In this document: positions 24,301-32,104 of the stretch, piece after piece
Numbering within the stretch: position 1 is the first letter of the stretch
How the letters are laid out: every line of letters begins with the position of its first letter
Source of the DNA: an uncultured Bacteroides sp.
GTDB lineage: Bacteria > Bacteroidota > Bacteroidia > Bacteroidales > Bacteroidaceae
Assembly: GCA_900552645.1 (NCBI GenBank)
Contig: USAN01000007.1
Span: forward strand, 1 to 64,000
Length of the DNA: 64,000 nucleotides
Direction of reading: 5' to 3'
Notes under the pieces: generated by a model
Told to the model about the DNA's origin: nothing
The model's database searches: none
The model's input: the letters and a program-made list of their open reading frames with translations, nothing else
Translations under genes and position numbers: made by a program

Positions 24301-27015
24301 TATTCTCTTATTACCTGAAAATACATCGTATAACATATATACATTCTTGCAACTACTTCCAACATATATTTCCGGAACTTGCTCATCATTAAATTTATCT
24401 CCGTACGAATAGAACCATGCTGTACTATTTACAGGAGGGCGAACATCATATTTCGAGAAGAGAATAAACTCCTGACTAGTAACACACTCCTGTCCAAATT
24501 CATCTTTTACTGAAATAACAAGTTTATATCGGCCACTCTCCATGCCATCTAATCCCGGAATCATAAAGCTCTTGTTGGAAACCTGCTTATTGCTCACTAC
24601 AAGTACAGAATCTTGCGATTCTTCTTTCATTCTATACAAAGAATAGTCTACCGGTATATTTACAGGTTCGTTCTTAAGGTTAGTTACAGAAAACACAATT
24701 GTATCGTTTTTTTGTTTCATCACATTAGATGCCATACCATCTATGTTTACTATAAGCGACGAACGTCCCAAAGGAATTGTAACTGTATTTTGCTGCGTCT
24801 CGCCTGCCCCACTAGTTACATAAGCAGTTACATTATATATATAATACCAATTATTATTCCCTTTATCTTCGGCACCTATCTGCAGTCTTACAGGCACAAT
24901 AAATTTACCTTTTGAATCGGTTACCGTCTCTCCTTTCCACGTCAATGTAGTTGCCCGCCATCTCCACATAGGAATACGCTCTATGATATAGCTAACCTTT
25001 GCCTCTTCCAGCGGTACCCCCGAGAATGTTGCAGCAGTACCTGTTATATCTATGCTGTCGTTAGCATTATACTGTAAATTGATTGGACTAAAATCGACAG
25101 AGAATGTAGGACGCTTGTAATCTTCTACCCGGAAATAAGCGTTGCAAGAAATTACTTTTATACGAAACATTCCATTGAGACAACTTGAAGGGAGTACAAA
25201 CTGTCCACTGAAAGACCCAAATTTATCTGTCGTAACGTTTACACTGCTTAAAAGAGTATTGTTTACGTCAAAAAGCTGTACCTCATACTCTTTTGATGCA
25301 ATAACATAAGTAGAATCTGTTTCCTGAGAAAATGCTACTCCACTAAGATAAACAGTCTGTCCCGGACGGTATATGGAACGATCTGTAAAAATACGTACCT
25401 TCTCCTTTTTATAGACAATCTCATTATTTAAATATCTTTCTGTTCTTAAATAGGAAAGTTTCATGCTATTATCGGATGGCGAAACCACATTGTAATAAAG
25501 TCCCTTCACTATATCACTATCATTCAATATTACTGTAGATTCATCGTTGGCCTGGTATCTTTTTACAACCGAATATACATCATTACTATTGGTGTAAGTA
25601 ATTAATGTTGCATCCTTTAACGGTCTACCACTTAAAGCATCGACAATTACTATTTCCATTCTTTTATCAGGAAGAGCCCTCATTATAGGTTTTATAGAAG
25701 TTGCATATATTACGCAATTTCCCTTGCTTTTTACCTTTCCTCCTCCCTGAATCTGCATATAATAAATACCCGGATCGGTTATCTTTAATTGAATAGAAGT
25801 ATCTCTGCTAATATAATCAATTACAGGATTCAACATGTAAGTTTCCTTGCTCACCAATGTTCCTATCCTCTTCAGTTTTTCTTCAATCTTAGAATTATTA
25901 CTAAGCAAAGGCGAAGTTACAGGAATATCAAGACGATAAATATTACACTCGAATGAACTGAGATTATTGTATCTTATAGTTGCCTTAGAGGTTTTACCAG
26001 GAAAAACATCGGCTATACTTAAAGAAAGAGAAGGATTAACAATATCTTTCTCCAGATTTTTAAGACGGTTTATTTCGGGATAATCCGATGCATTAACAAT
26101 ACCCTCCTTTATAACCTTAAGACATTCCACATTCTTATTTGACATTCTCAAAATTTCGGCCAACTGAATATATGCCGCACCTATAGCAACATTCTGTTTA
26201 TATTTATTTATAATAGTCCGTAATTGTACAGCACATACATCATCAGTAAAGTTTTCGGGATAATTTGACTTTAAATACTCCAGAGCATTTACTGCAGTTA
26301 TAATCCATGAATCGCGATAATCTTCTACATTATATATATTAAGCAGTTTTTGATAAATAGTCATAATCTGAGCCTTCATATCGCATTCCGATACTGGATT
26401 TATCTTATAAGATTCGAATTTCGAAATAGTATTTATATCAGAAGCTATATTTTCGGTCTGATTCCATCTAGAAGAGGAAGCCCACATATTATTATTCAGC
26501 GCATCAATGTCGCTCATGGCAAGCAATTGAAGAAGATTATTGCGGAAATATTTTTTGCTTCCATTCCCTTCTATAACGATAGGTTTATATGAAGATGCAT
26601 TTACTTTAACAAGCTCGGCAGCATTTGCAATCGAAGATTTTACATATTCAAATCCCTTCATGGGATTGGTAGACAAGGTAATATTTGCAAGAATAGTATA
26701 AAGGATAGCTTTCTCTTTATAATCGTCTGTTTTTTGTGCCCATTGCTCAATACCTTCTACATCTATCTTAATGCTATCGGGGGAAATGTCGTTCTTATAT
26801 TCCATGACAGTAAGATAGGCCTTAATCATTTGCGAAGTATTATTTTCCAACTTAGCCTTCTCATAAATTTTTGTGGCCTCGTAAATTACAGTCTGTGGCA
26901 AATCCTTCTTTTCAAGTTGCTTTACCTTCTCCCACATCTTATCATAACTCTGAGCATGCAGTTCATTGCAAGAAAAAAATGCAGCAATTATAATTACATA
27001 ATAAAACCATTTCAT
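21376..27015 (-). CDS. Alpha-2-macroglobulin-like protein without thioester
   Basis: Very large exported protein of 1879 aa with signal sequence MKWFYYVIIIAAFFSCNELHA; the cysteine could be lipidated but the lipobox is poor. The first 330 residues look helical. An MG2-type domain is clear near 535-640 (FTDRSIYRPGQTVYLSG), and the A2M family domain near 1125-1160 (INGYIDISFVLPQTLTKWSF). The following helical-barrel region (about 1330-1620) contains DGSWSWYKG. At the usual CxEQ thioester place I see PTAKDAYSWASSYY, so the covalent trap is missing. The family inhibits proteases or acts with penicillin-binding proteins in the periplasm; the role here is open. The start is ATG at 27015, with a TTG two codons upstream. 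It is monocistronic. Confidence 0.85.
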   Translation of the reverse strand: MKWFYYVIIIAAFFSCNELHAQSYDKMWEKVKQLEKKDLPQTVIYEATKIYEKAKLENNTSQMIKAYLTVMEYKNDISPDSIKIDVEGIEQWAQKTDDYKEKAILYTILANITLSTNPMKGFEYVKSSIANAAELVKVNASSYKPIVIEGNGSKKYFRNNLLQLLAMSDIDALNNNMWASSSRWNQTENIASDINTISKFESYKINPVSECDMKAQIMTIYQKLLNIYNVEDYRDSWIITAVNALEYLKSNYPENFTDDVCAVQLRTIINKYKQNVAIGAAYIQLAEILRMSNKNVECLKVIKEGIVNASDYPEINRLKNLEKDIVNPSLSLSIADVFPGKTSKATIRYNNLSSFECNIYRLDIPVTSPLLSNNSKIEEKLKRIGTLVSKETYMLNPVIDYISRDTSIQLKITDPGIYYMQIQGGGKVKSKGNCVIYATSIKPIMRALPDKRMEIVIVDALSGRPLKDATLITYTNSNDVYSVVKRYQANDESTVILNDSDIVKGLYYNVVSPSDNSMKLSYLRTERYLNNEIVYKKEKVRIFTDRSIYRPGQTVYLSGVAFSQETDSTYVIASKEYEVQLFDVNNTLLSSVNVTTDKFGSFSGQFVLPSSCLNGMFRIKVISCNAYFRVEDYKRPTFSVDFSPINLQYNANDSIDITGTAATFSGVPLEEAKVSYIIERIPMWRWRATTLTWKGETVTDSKGKFIVPVRLQIGAEDKGNNNWYYIYNVTAYVTSGAGETQQNTVTIPLGRSSLIVNIDGMASNVMKQKNDTIVFSVTNLKNEPVNIPVDYSLYRMKEESQDSVLVVSNKQVSNKSFMIPGLDGMESGRYKLVISVKDEFGQECVTSQEFILFSKYDVRPPVNSTAWFYSYGDKFNDEQVPEIYVGSSCKNVYMLYDVFSGNKRIESKRYELSDSIMKFTYPYKPEYGNGIMVSLAFVKDGILYSRYTRIIKPIPDKKLILKWITFRDKLQPGNKEQWRLRISYPDGKPAQAQLMATMYDASLNKLYPHKWSFYIDFARAVPSTDWTTLYPNYSSIYLSFPMNYLNVNSLMFDKLFLPNIGNVQYEGRAIYKLNSNVNVIRGFSAVQSKKIDVAYDEALPVAGIASANTMLNDEFSKSSITGNPRTNFAETAFFYPQLNTDINGYIDISFVLPQTLTKWSFMGFAHTDNVDYGFLNSEITASKDFMVQPNLPRFIRVGDKVSIASSIVNLTGKDIKGDVVMELFDPITEKVFYKDKADFRVDGGKTDVVSFSFNVPTEYSLIGCRIVADGGRFSDGEQKYIPILSNQQWITQSIPMNISSKGTYNFSTVSLFNGNSATAGQKKLTVEFSTNPIWYAIQALPAMVVPTAKDAYSWASSYYGAMLSEYIINANPRIKEILDAWKATSANSKDKFLSELQKNEDLKNIILSETPWVVEATNEADQRNRISTLFDLNTFNNNKITAVNNLMELQNTDGSWSWYKGMYGSRYITVEIVELLSRLKSMTNMKFTPQMNAMYISAVDYLNKEIAQEYETILNDKNKDKLKNVAPELWVMKYLYICSIDTSLNVDRKINSYFIERIASNASELDIYKKTIAVIILKKTGNDAQAAQFLESVLQYSVYTKEKGRYFDNAKAHYSMNSYKIPVEVSAIEAIELMDKDNVALNEMKQWLLSQKQVQQWENPIATSNAVYALLYNSTLKFTPKNGVKIFVGSEVLQPNEGDMLGYLKKTFSNNVNSITDITVVKSSNGLSWGAIYGQCYEDINKVLPAGNELVIKKSMYKNGKLVEGTTQLVPGDIVTITLDISSAQDMDFVQIKDGLAACMEPESSLSGYKWDNSVGYYEEINDASVSFFIDKLRKGSFTIKYNVYITRKGEYQNGIAVIQSAYAPSFTGYSGGGEIIVK

Positions 27016-27198
27016 AATCAAGTATTTAAATTTACATAAACAAATAAACGAATTAAGACTCTACAAAGATTAGTTTATGCGTTAAAATTACAAAACTGAT
27101 TTTATAAAAACTATATTAGTATTATTATATATAGACAATATTATATATAAAACTTACTTTTCATATATAATAAAATAAAATTATGTGACTAATTAATA

Positions 27199-27230
27199 CA
27201 AAAACAGGCTGCCTGAATCCAGGCAGCCTG
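27199..27230 (-). terminator. pepD terminator
   Basis: CAGGCTGCCTG and CAGGCAGCCTG form an 11-bp stem around AATC. On the minus strand a run of five T follows. Confidence 0.85.
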
Positions 27231-27252
27231 TATAATTTCATAAAGTGGAATA

Positions 27253-28713
27253 TTACTCCTTAACCGGAACATTCTCTAAAGTAGCTACAACAAAATCATA
27301 GAACTTTTCGACAGATGGAATAAAGCAACGTTCGTCGGGAGAGTGAGGTGAACGCAATGTAGGACCAAATGAAATCATGTCTAAGCCAGGTACTACTGCA
27401 CCAATGATGCCACACTCAAGGCCTGCATGAATTACTTTTACTTTAGGTTCTACCCCAAACTGCTTTTCGTACGATTCTTTCATTGCTTTAAGAATAGGCG
27501 AATCTACATTCGGTTCCCATCCAGAGTAGCTACCACTTCTTTCTACCTGCATGCCAGCCATAAAGAAACAGCTTTCTAATGCAGTATTAAGATAATCCTT
27601 CATTGAATCGCGTGAGCTACGAGTAAGAATTTTAATAGCAGCCTTGCCATTTCCAATAGTTACAATAGCAAGATTGGAAGAAGTTTCTACTGTATCTGGA
27701 ATTGTAGGAATCATTCTTAGAACACCATTCTGACACGCATATATGGCATCAACTAAATTATCTCTTATTTCATCTGGAACCATCATCTTTGGCAAAGCTA
27801 CCTTTTCAGCCTTGAAGCTGATAGGAGTTTCGTGCACATGATACTCTTCATTCCATAATTTTTCACACTCTTCTACGAAATCAAGAAAATCTTTTTCTTC
27901 CGAAGCTGGTATAGTAATTACAGCTTCACATTCGCGTGGAATAGCGTTACGCATGTTTCCTCCATTCCATGATACCAAACAAGCTTCATCATATGCTATT
28001 ACCTGATTCATGAAACGTGCCATAAGCTTGTTTGCATTAGCACGACCTTCGTTTATTTCAAGACCAGAATGGCCACCTCTTAATCCTTTAAGAGTTACTT
28101 TGTATGCTATATCTTCAGGATCAGTCTCTACTTCCTTATATTCAAGAGTTGCAGTAAGGTCTTCGCCACCTGCACATCCAATGTAAAGTTCTCCTTCATC
28201 TTCCGAGTCAAGATTAAGTAATATTTCGCCATCTACAGTACCGGGTTTAAGACCGAATGCACCAAACATACCGGTTTCTTCGTCGGAAGTTATCAATGCT
28301 TCAAGAGGACCATGCTTCAATGTTTTATCTTCCATTACAGCCATGATAGCGGCAACACCCATACCATCGTCTGCACCAAGAGTAGTACCCTTAGCCTTTA
28401 CCCAATCACCATCTATATATGTTTCAATTGGATCATTCTCGAAGTCATGAACAGTTTCATTATTCTTTTGTGGCACCATGTCCATATGAGCCTGTAAAAT
28501 AACCTTCTTACGATTTTCCATACCTGGAGTTGCAGGTTTCTTATAGATAATATTTCCAGCCTCATCCTGAAAAGCCTCTACACCTACACTTTTTCCGAAA
28601 TCCAAAAGGAATTTCTGAATCTTTGTTAGATGACCAGATGGACGTGGCACCTGAGTCAATGAATAGAAATGTTTCCACACATTTTGTGGAGCCAATGATA
28701 GAATTGTACTCAT
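27253..28713 (-). CDS. pepD: Aminoacyl-histidine dipeptidase (M20/PepD)
   Basis: Cytosolic zinc dipeptidase (carnosinase type) of 486 aa that splits Xaa-His dipeptides. Metal ligands are visible in QAHMDMVPQKN (about 78-88), GADDGMGVAA (about 113-122) and SDEETGMFGA with the catalytic glutamate (about 145-154). LKGLRGGHSGLEINEG (about 212-227) belongs to the dimerisation lid. HAGLECGIIG near the C-terminus supplies the last histidine and glutamate. No signal peptide. It overlaps the membrane protein gene upstream by 4 nt. Confidence 0.93.
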   Translation of the reverse strand: MSTILSLAPQNVWKHFYSLTQVPRPSGHLTKIQKFLLDFGKSVGVEAFQDEAGNIIYKKPATPGMENRKKVILQAHMDMVPQKNNETVHDFENDPIETYIDGDWVKAKGTTLGADDGMGVAAIMAVMEDKTLKHGPLEALITSDEETGMFGAFGLKPGTVDGEILLNLDSEDEGELYIGCAGGEDLTATLEYKEVETDPEDIAYKVTLKGLRGGHSGLEINEGRANANKLMARFMNQVIAYDEACLVSWNGGNMRNAIPRECEAVITIPASEEKDFLDFVEECEKLWNEEYHVHETPISFKAEKVALPKMMVPDEIRDNLVDAIYACQNGVLRMIPTIPDTVETSSNLAIVTIGNGKAAIKILTRSSRDSMKDYLNTALESCFFMAGMQVERSGSYSGWEPNVDSPILKAMKESYEKQFGVEPKVKVIHAGLECGIIGAVVPGLDMISFGPTLRSPHSPDERCFIPSVEKFYDFVVATLENVPVKE

Positions 28714-29714
28714 AATTTTTTATTTTTATTTGTAAGTGGCAATGCCACTAAACCATATATTCCCAACAAAATTAGCAAAAAGGTTTGTATACCATGCACC
28801 AGCAATGCAAAAATTCCAGCATTCTCCTTATCAACTCCATATAACATCATCATTGTTATTATGGCAAAATGCCACGGACCTGCTCCATTAGGAGTTGGTA
28901 CCACCACTGCTATACTACCCACGGCAAACATAACCAACGCTGCAATAATAGTAAGATTATCGGAAAAGTCAAAACAGAAGAATGAAATATAGAACTGAAA
29001 AAAGTAAGAAGCCCATATTGCTATTGTGTAGAATATAAATAAAGGCATCTGCTTTACATGTTTAAGCGACATAATACCTATCCATATGTTATATAGTATT
29101 CCTTTTATTTTGGCAAAGAGCGTTACATTCCTTATAAGGAAGAATAACAGTATAACTACCGCCACTATGCATAATAGTACTATATAGAAATTGGAAGACG
29201 ACAGCATATCGCTCAGCAAATTAGGATCTGTACCTGTTCTTAAGAAGAAAGTTTCGAATATTTTTGACTGAAGCACTATAACTACCCCTGTTATAAGCAT
29301 TACGCAAATGCTATCTATAAGCCTTTCTGTAACTACTGTACCAAGCGATTTTGAGAAGGACACATCATCGTACTTGGCTAATATTCCGCATCTTGATATC
29401 TCTCCAATACGGGGAATTACAAGATTGGCTGCATACGAAACGAATACTGAATATATACAGTCAGACGTCTTTGGATACTCTTTTAAAGGAGCAAGAGTTA
29501 TCTTCCATCTCAGTCCACGAAATACATGACTCAAAACTCCGAATATGAGCGAAACAAACATCCACCAATAATTCATTCCCCCATCAATTATCTGCCAGAC
29601 ACGGCTAAAATTGAATCCATGATACATATATCCCAGAATAATTCCACCCAAAATAAGCGGTAAGGAGATCTGAAGAGTTTTGTTAATTATTCTTTTTACT
29701 TTAATTCGTACCAA
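28710..29714 (-). CDS. UPF0104/YbhN-type flippase-like membrane protein
   Basis: Integral membrane protein of 334 aa with about eight hydrophobic helices. It has the family's GVLSHVFRGLRWK segment (about 60-72), the AANLVIPRIGEISRCGIL segment (about 94-111) and a PTPNGAGPWHF motif near 274. It is related to the membrane part of lysylphosphatidylglycerol synthetases, and members may flip lipids or lipid-linked molecules; no synthetase domain is present. No ATG occurs before residue 30, which would remove the first helix, so TTG at 29714 is the best start. The stop overlaps the pepD start by 4 nt. Confidence 0.82.
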   Translation of the reverse strand: MVRIKVKRIINKTLQISLPLILGGIILGYMYHGFNFSRVWQIIDGGMNYWWMFVSLIFGVLSHVFRGLRWKITLAPLKEYPKTSDCIYSVFVSYAANLVIPRIGEISRCGILAKYDDVSFSKSLGTVVTERLIDSICVMLITGVVIVLQSKIFETFFLRTGTDPNLLSDMLSSSNFYIVLLCIVAVVILLFFLIRNVTLFAKIKGILYNIWIGIMSLKHVKQMPLFIFYTIAIWASYFFQFYISFFCFDFSDNLTIIAALVMFAVGSIAVVVPTPNGAGPWHFAIITMMMLYGVDKENAGIFALLVHGIQTFLLILLGIYGLVALPLTNKNKKL

Positions 29715-29763
29715 AATAAATAGAAATTTGAAATATATATTAAAAAAATATTGTTATAATAGT

Positions 29764-29771
29764 TACCTTTG
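29764..29771 (+). promoter_or_regulatory. -7 box of the rsmA-mgtE operon
   Basis: TACCTTTG, 60 nt before the rsmA ATG. It faces a minus-strand box 7 nt away. Confidence 0.55.
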
Positions 29772-29778
29772 TCGACTG

Positions 29779-29786
29779 CAAAGATA
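29779..29786 (-). promoter_or_regulatory. -7 box of the YbhN-type/pepD operon
   Basis: The minus strand reads TATCTTTG, 64 nt before the TTG start at 29714. It points toward the plus-strand box at 29764-29771. Confidence 0.5.
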
Positions 29787-29831
29787 CTATCTTAGCTAAA
29801 TAAAACTATTTATTAATTAAAAAATAACCAA

Positions 29832-30620
29832 ATGGGATTAGTAAAACCGAAAAAATTTTTGGGACAGCACTTTCTAAAAGATTTGACCATTGCTAAAGAT
29901 ATAGCAGACACTGTTGATGTTTGTCCTTCATTGCCAATTTTGGAAGTTGGTCCCGGTATGGGGGTACTTACTCAGTTTCTTATTAACAAAGAAAGAAAAG
30001 TAAAAGTAGTTGAGCTTGATTTCGAATCGGTTGCTTACCTAAAGGAGAATTATCCTCAGCTAGACAATGATATAATAGAAGCCGATTTCCTCAAGATGGA
30101 TTTGAACGAAGTTTTTGATGGATCGCAGTTTGTTCTTACAGGAAATTACCCATATAACATATCAAGCCAGATTTTTTTCAAAATGCTGGATTACAAGGAT
30201 CTTATTCCATGCTGTACAGGCATGATACAGAAAGAGGTTGCCGAACGAATAGCAGCGGGACCAGGAAGTAAGATTTATGGAATATTAAGCATTCTCATAC
30301 AAGCATGGTATAAGGTAGAATACCTATTTACAGTTAATGAACATGTATTTAATCCACCTCCAAAGGTAAAGAGTGCAGTTATTAGAATGACCAGAAATGA
30401 TACAGTCAATCTTGGATGCAATGAAAAACTGTTTAAAAATATAGTTAAGACTACCTTTAACCAAAGGCGAAAAATGATGCGAAATTCAATTCAGAGCATA
30501 TTGGGTAAAGATAATCCTTTCAGTGCCGACCCAATATTCAACAAAAGACCTGAACAGCTTTCAGTACAGGAATTTATCGATCTTACTAATAAAGTAGAAG
30601 AAGCATTGGGAAATAAATAA
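29832..30620 (+). CDS. rsmA: 16S rRNA dimethyladenosine transferase
   Basis: Dimethylates two adjacent adenosines near the 3' end of 16S rRNA during 30S maturation (KsgA). The 262-aa protein starts with the typical KKFLGQHFLKD (7-17), has SAM motif I LEVGPGMGVLTQFL (about 37-50), the VVELD acidic residue (about 60) and the catalytic NYPYNIS motif (about 106). The basic C-terminal lobe TTFNQRRKMMRNS (about 211) fits the family. mgtE follows after 11 nt. Confidence 0.96.
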   Translation: MGLVKPKKFLGQHFLKDLTIAKDIADTVDVCPSLPILEVGPGMGVLTQFLINKERKVKVVELDFESVAYLKENYPQLDNDIIEADFLKMDLNEVFDGSQFVLTGNYPYNISSQIFFKMLDYKDLIPCCTGMIQKEVAERIAAGPGSKIYGILSILIQAWYKVEYLFTVNEHVFNPPPKVKSAVIRMTRNDTVNLGCNEKLFKNIVKTTFNQRRKMMRNSIQSILGKDNPFSADPIFNKRPEQLSVQEFIDLTNKVEEALGNK

Positions 30621-30631
30621 AGACACGGAGG

Positions 30632-31972
30632 ATGAATAAAGAAGAAATAGAAGGAGTAAAAGATCTAATTGAAAAGAAAGACTCTGAAAGACTGAAGGAA
30701 ATCCTAAAAGGACTTCATCCGGCCGACATTGCCGAACTGTGCAATGACCTTGATGCCGAAGAAGCTCGATTCATTTATCTGCTTCTTGATAATGAGACTG
30801 CGGCCGATGTCCTTATTGAGATGGATGAAGATGCACGGCGGGAATTCTTAAAGATTCTTCCTTCCGAAACTATAGCAAAGCGTTTTGTCGACTATATGGA
30901 CTCTGATGATGCAGTCGATATTATACGTGAAATGGATGAAGAAAAGCAGGAAGAGGTACTTTCACATATAGAAGACATTGAACAGGCTGGTGATATAGTT
31001 GATCTTCTAAAATATGACGAAGATACTGCAGGTGGATTGATGGGAACCGAGATGGTTATAGTCAATGAAAACTGGAGTATGCCAGAATGCTTGAAAGAAA
31101 TGAGAATGCAAGCCGAAGAAATGGATGAAATATACTATGTGTATGTAGTTGATGACGATGGACGCCTGCGTGGAGTCTTTCCACTAAAGAAAATGATAAC
31201 CAGTCCATCTGTTTCGAAAGTGAAGCATGTAATGAAAAAAGATCCAATATCTGTACATGTAGATACATCAATCGAAGAGGTGGTACAATTTATAGAAAAA
31301 TATGACTTGGTAGCCGTACCAGTAATAGATAGCATAGGAAGATTAGTAGGAAGAATCACTGTAGATGATGTAATGGATGAAGTTCGTGAGCAAGCAGAAA
31401 GAGACTATCAATTGGCATCAGGTTTGTCTCAGGATGTAGAGACTCATGATAGTGTAATGAAGCAGACTACCGCACGACTTCCATGGTTACTTATAGGAAT
31501 GCTAGGAGGTATTACCAATTCAATGATATTGGGTAACTTTGACTGTACCTTCGCTGCACACCCTGAAATGGCATTATATATTCCACTTATAGGTGGAACG
31601 GGCGGAAATGTAGGAACACAATCTTCGGCAATAGTGGTACAAGGACTTGCCAACAGTTCGCTAGATGCAGGAAATACCTGGAAACAAATAGTGAAGGAAT
31701 CTGTTGTAGCTTTAATAAACGCTACCATAATTTCAATGTTGGTATATATTTATAACTTTATCCGCTTCGGAGCGCATTCCACAGTTACATATTCTGTATC
31801 AATCAGCTTATTTGCTGTTGTTATGTTTGCCTCAATATTCGGAACTTTGGTTCCGATGACATTGGAAAAGCTTAAAATAGACCCTGCAATTGCAACAGGT
31901 CCGTTTATATCAATAACAAATGATATTATAGGAATGGTACTATACATGAGTATAACCGTTCTGTTATCATAA
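30632..31972 (+). CDS. mgtE: MgtE family magnesium transporter
   Basis: Mg2+ channel/transporter of 446 aa. An acidic N domain with repeats (LHPADIAELCNDLDAEEA, about 30-47) covers residues 1-130. Two CBS domains (about 138-255) sense cytoplasmic Mg2+, and a five-helix pore domain fills about 280-446. The pore signature is the PLIGGTGGNVGTQSS segment (about 310-325). The gene has no promoter box of its own and appears to share the rsmA transcript. Confidence 0.95.
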   Translation: MNKEEIEGVKDLIEKKDSERLKEILKGLHPADIAELCNDLDAEEARFIYLLLDNETAADVLIEMDEDARREFLKILPSETIAKRFVDYMDSDDAVDIIREMDEEKQEEVLSHIEDIEQAGDIVDLLKYDEDTAGGLMGTEMVIVNENWSMPECLKEMRMQAEEMDEIYYVYVVDDDGRLRGVFPLKKMITSPSVSKVKHVMKKDPISVHVDTSIEEVVQFIEKYDLVAVPVIDSIGRLVGRITVDDVMDEVREQAERDYQLASGLSQDVETHDSVMKQTTARLPWLLIGMLGGITNSMILGNFDCTFAAHPEMALYIPLIGGTGGNVGTQSSAIVVQGLANSSLDAGNTWKQIVKESVVALINATIISMLVYIYNFIRFGAHSTVTYSVSISLFAVVMFASIFGTLVPMTLEKLKIDPAIATGPFISITNDIIGMVLYMSITVLLS

Positions 31973-32104
31973 TTATTTTATCTATGTTCTTAAATAAAAT
32001 ATAAAATAAATAAAATAAATTGTGTACTATTATAATTAAATTTATTTAATTTGTAGCGCGTTATAACTAATTTAAAGATCGATCACTTTTAAAAAATCTA
32101 TACG

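Noticed and set aside
27064..27071. AATCTTTG (minus) as the -7 box of the A2M-like gene
   Set aside because: It has a mismatch at a key position (AA instead of TA) and no -33 partner, so it is not listed as a feature.
30626..30631. GGAGG touching the mgtE start codon
   Set aside because: It is adjacent to the ATG with no spacer, so it cannot work as a normal ribosome binding site.
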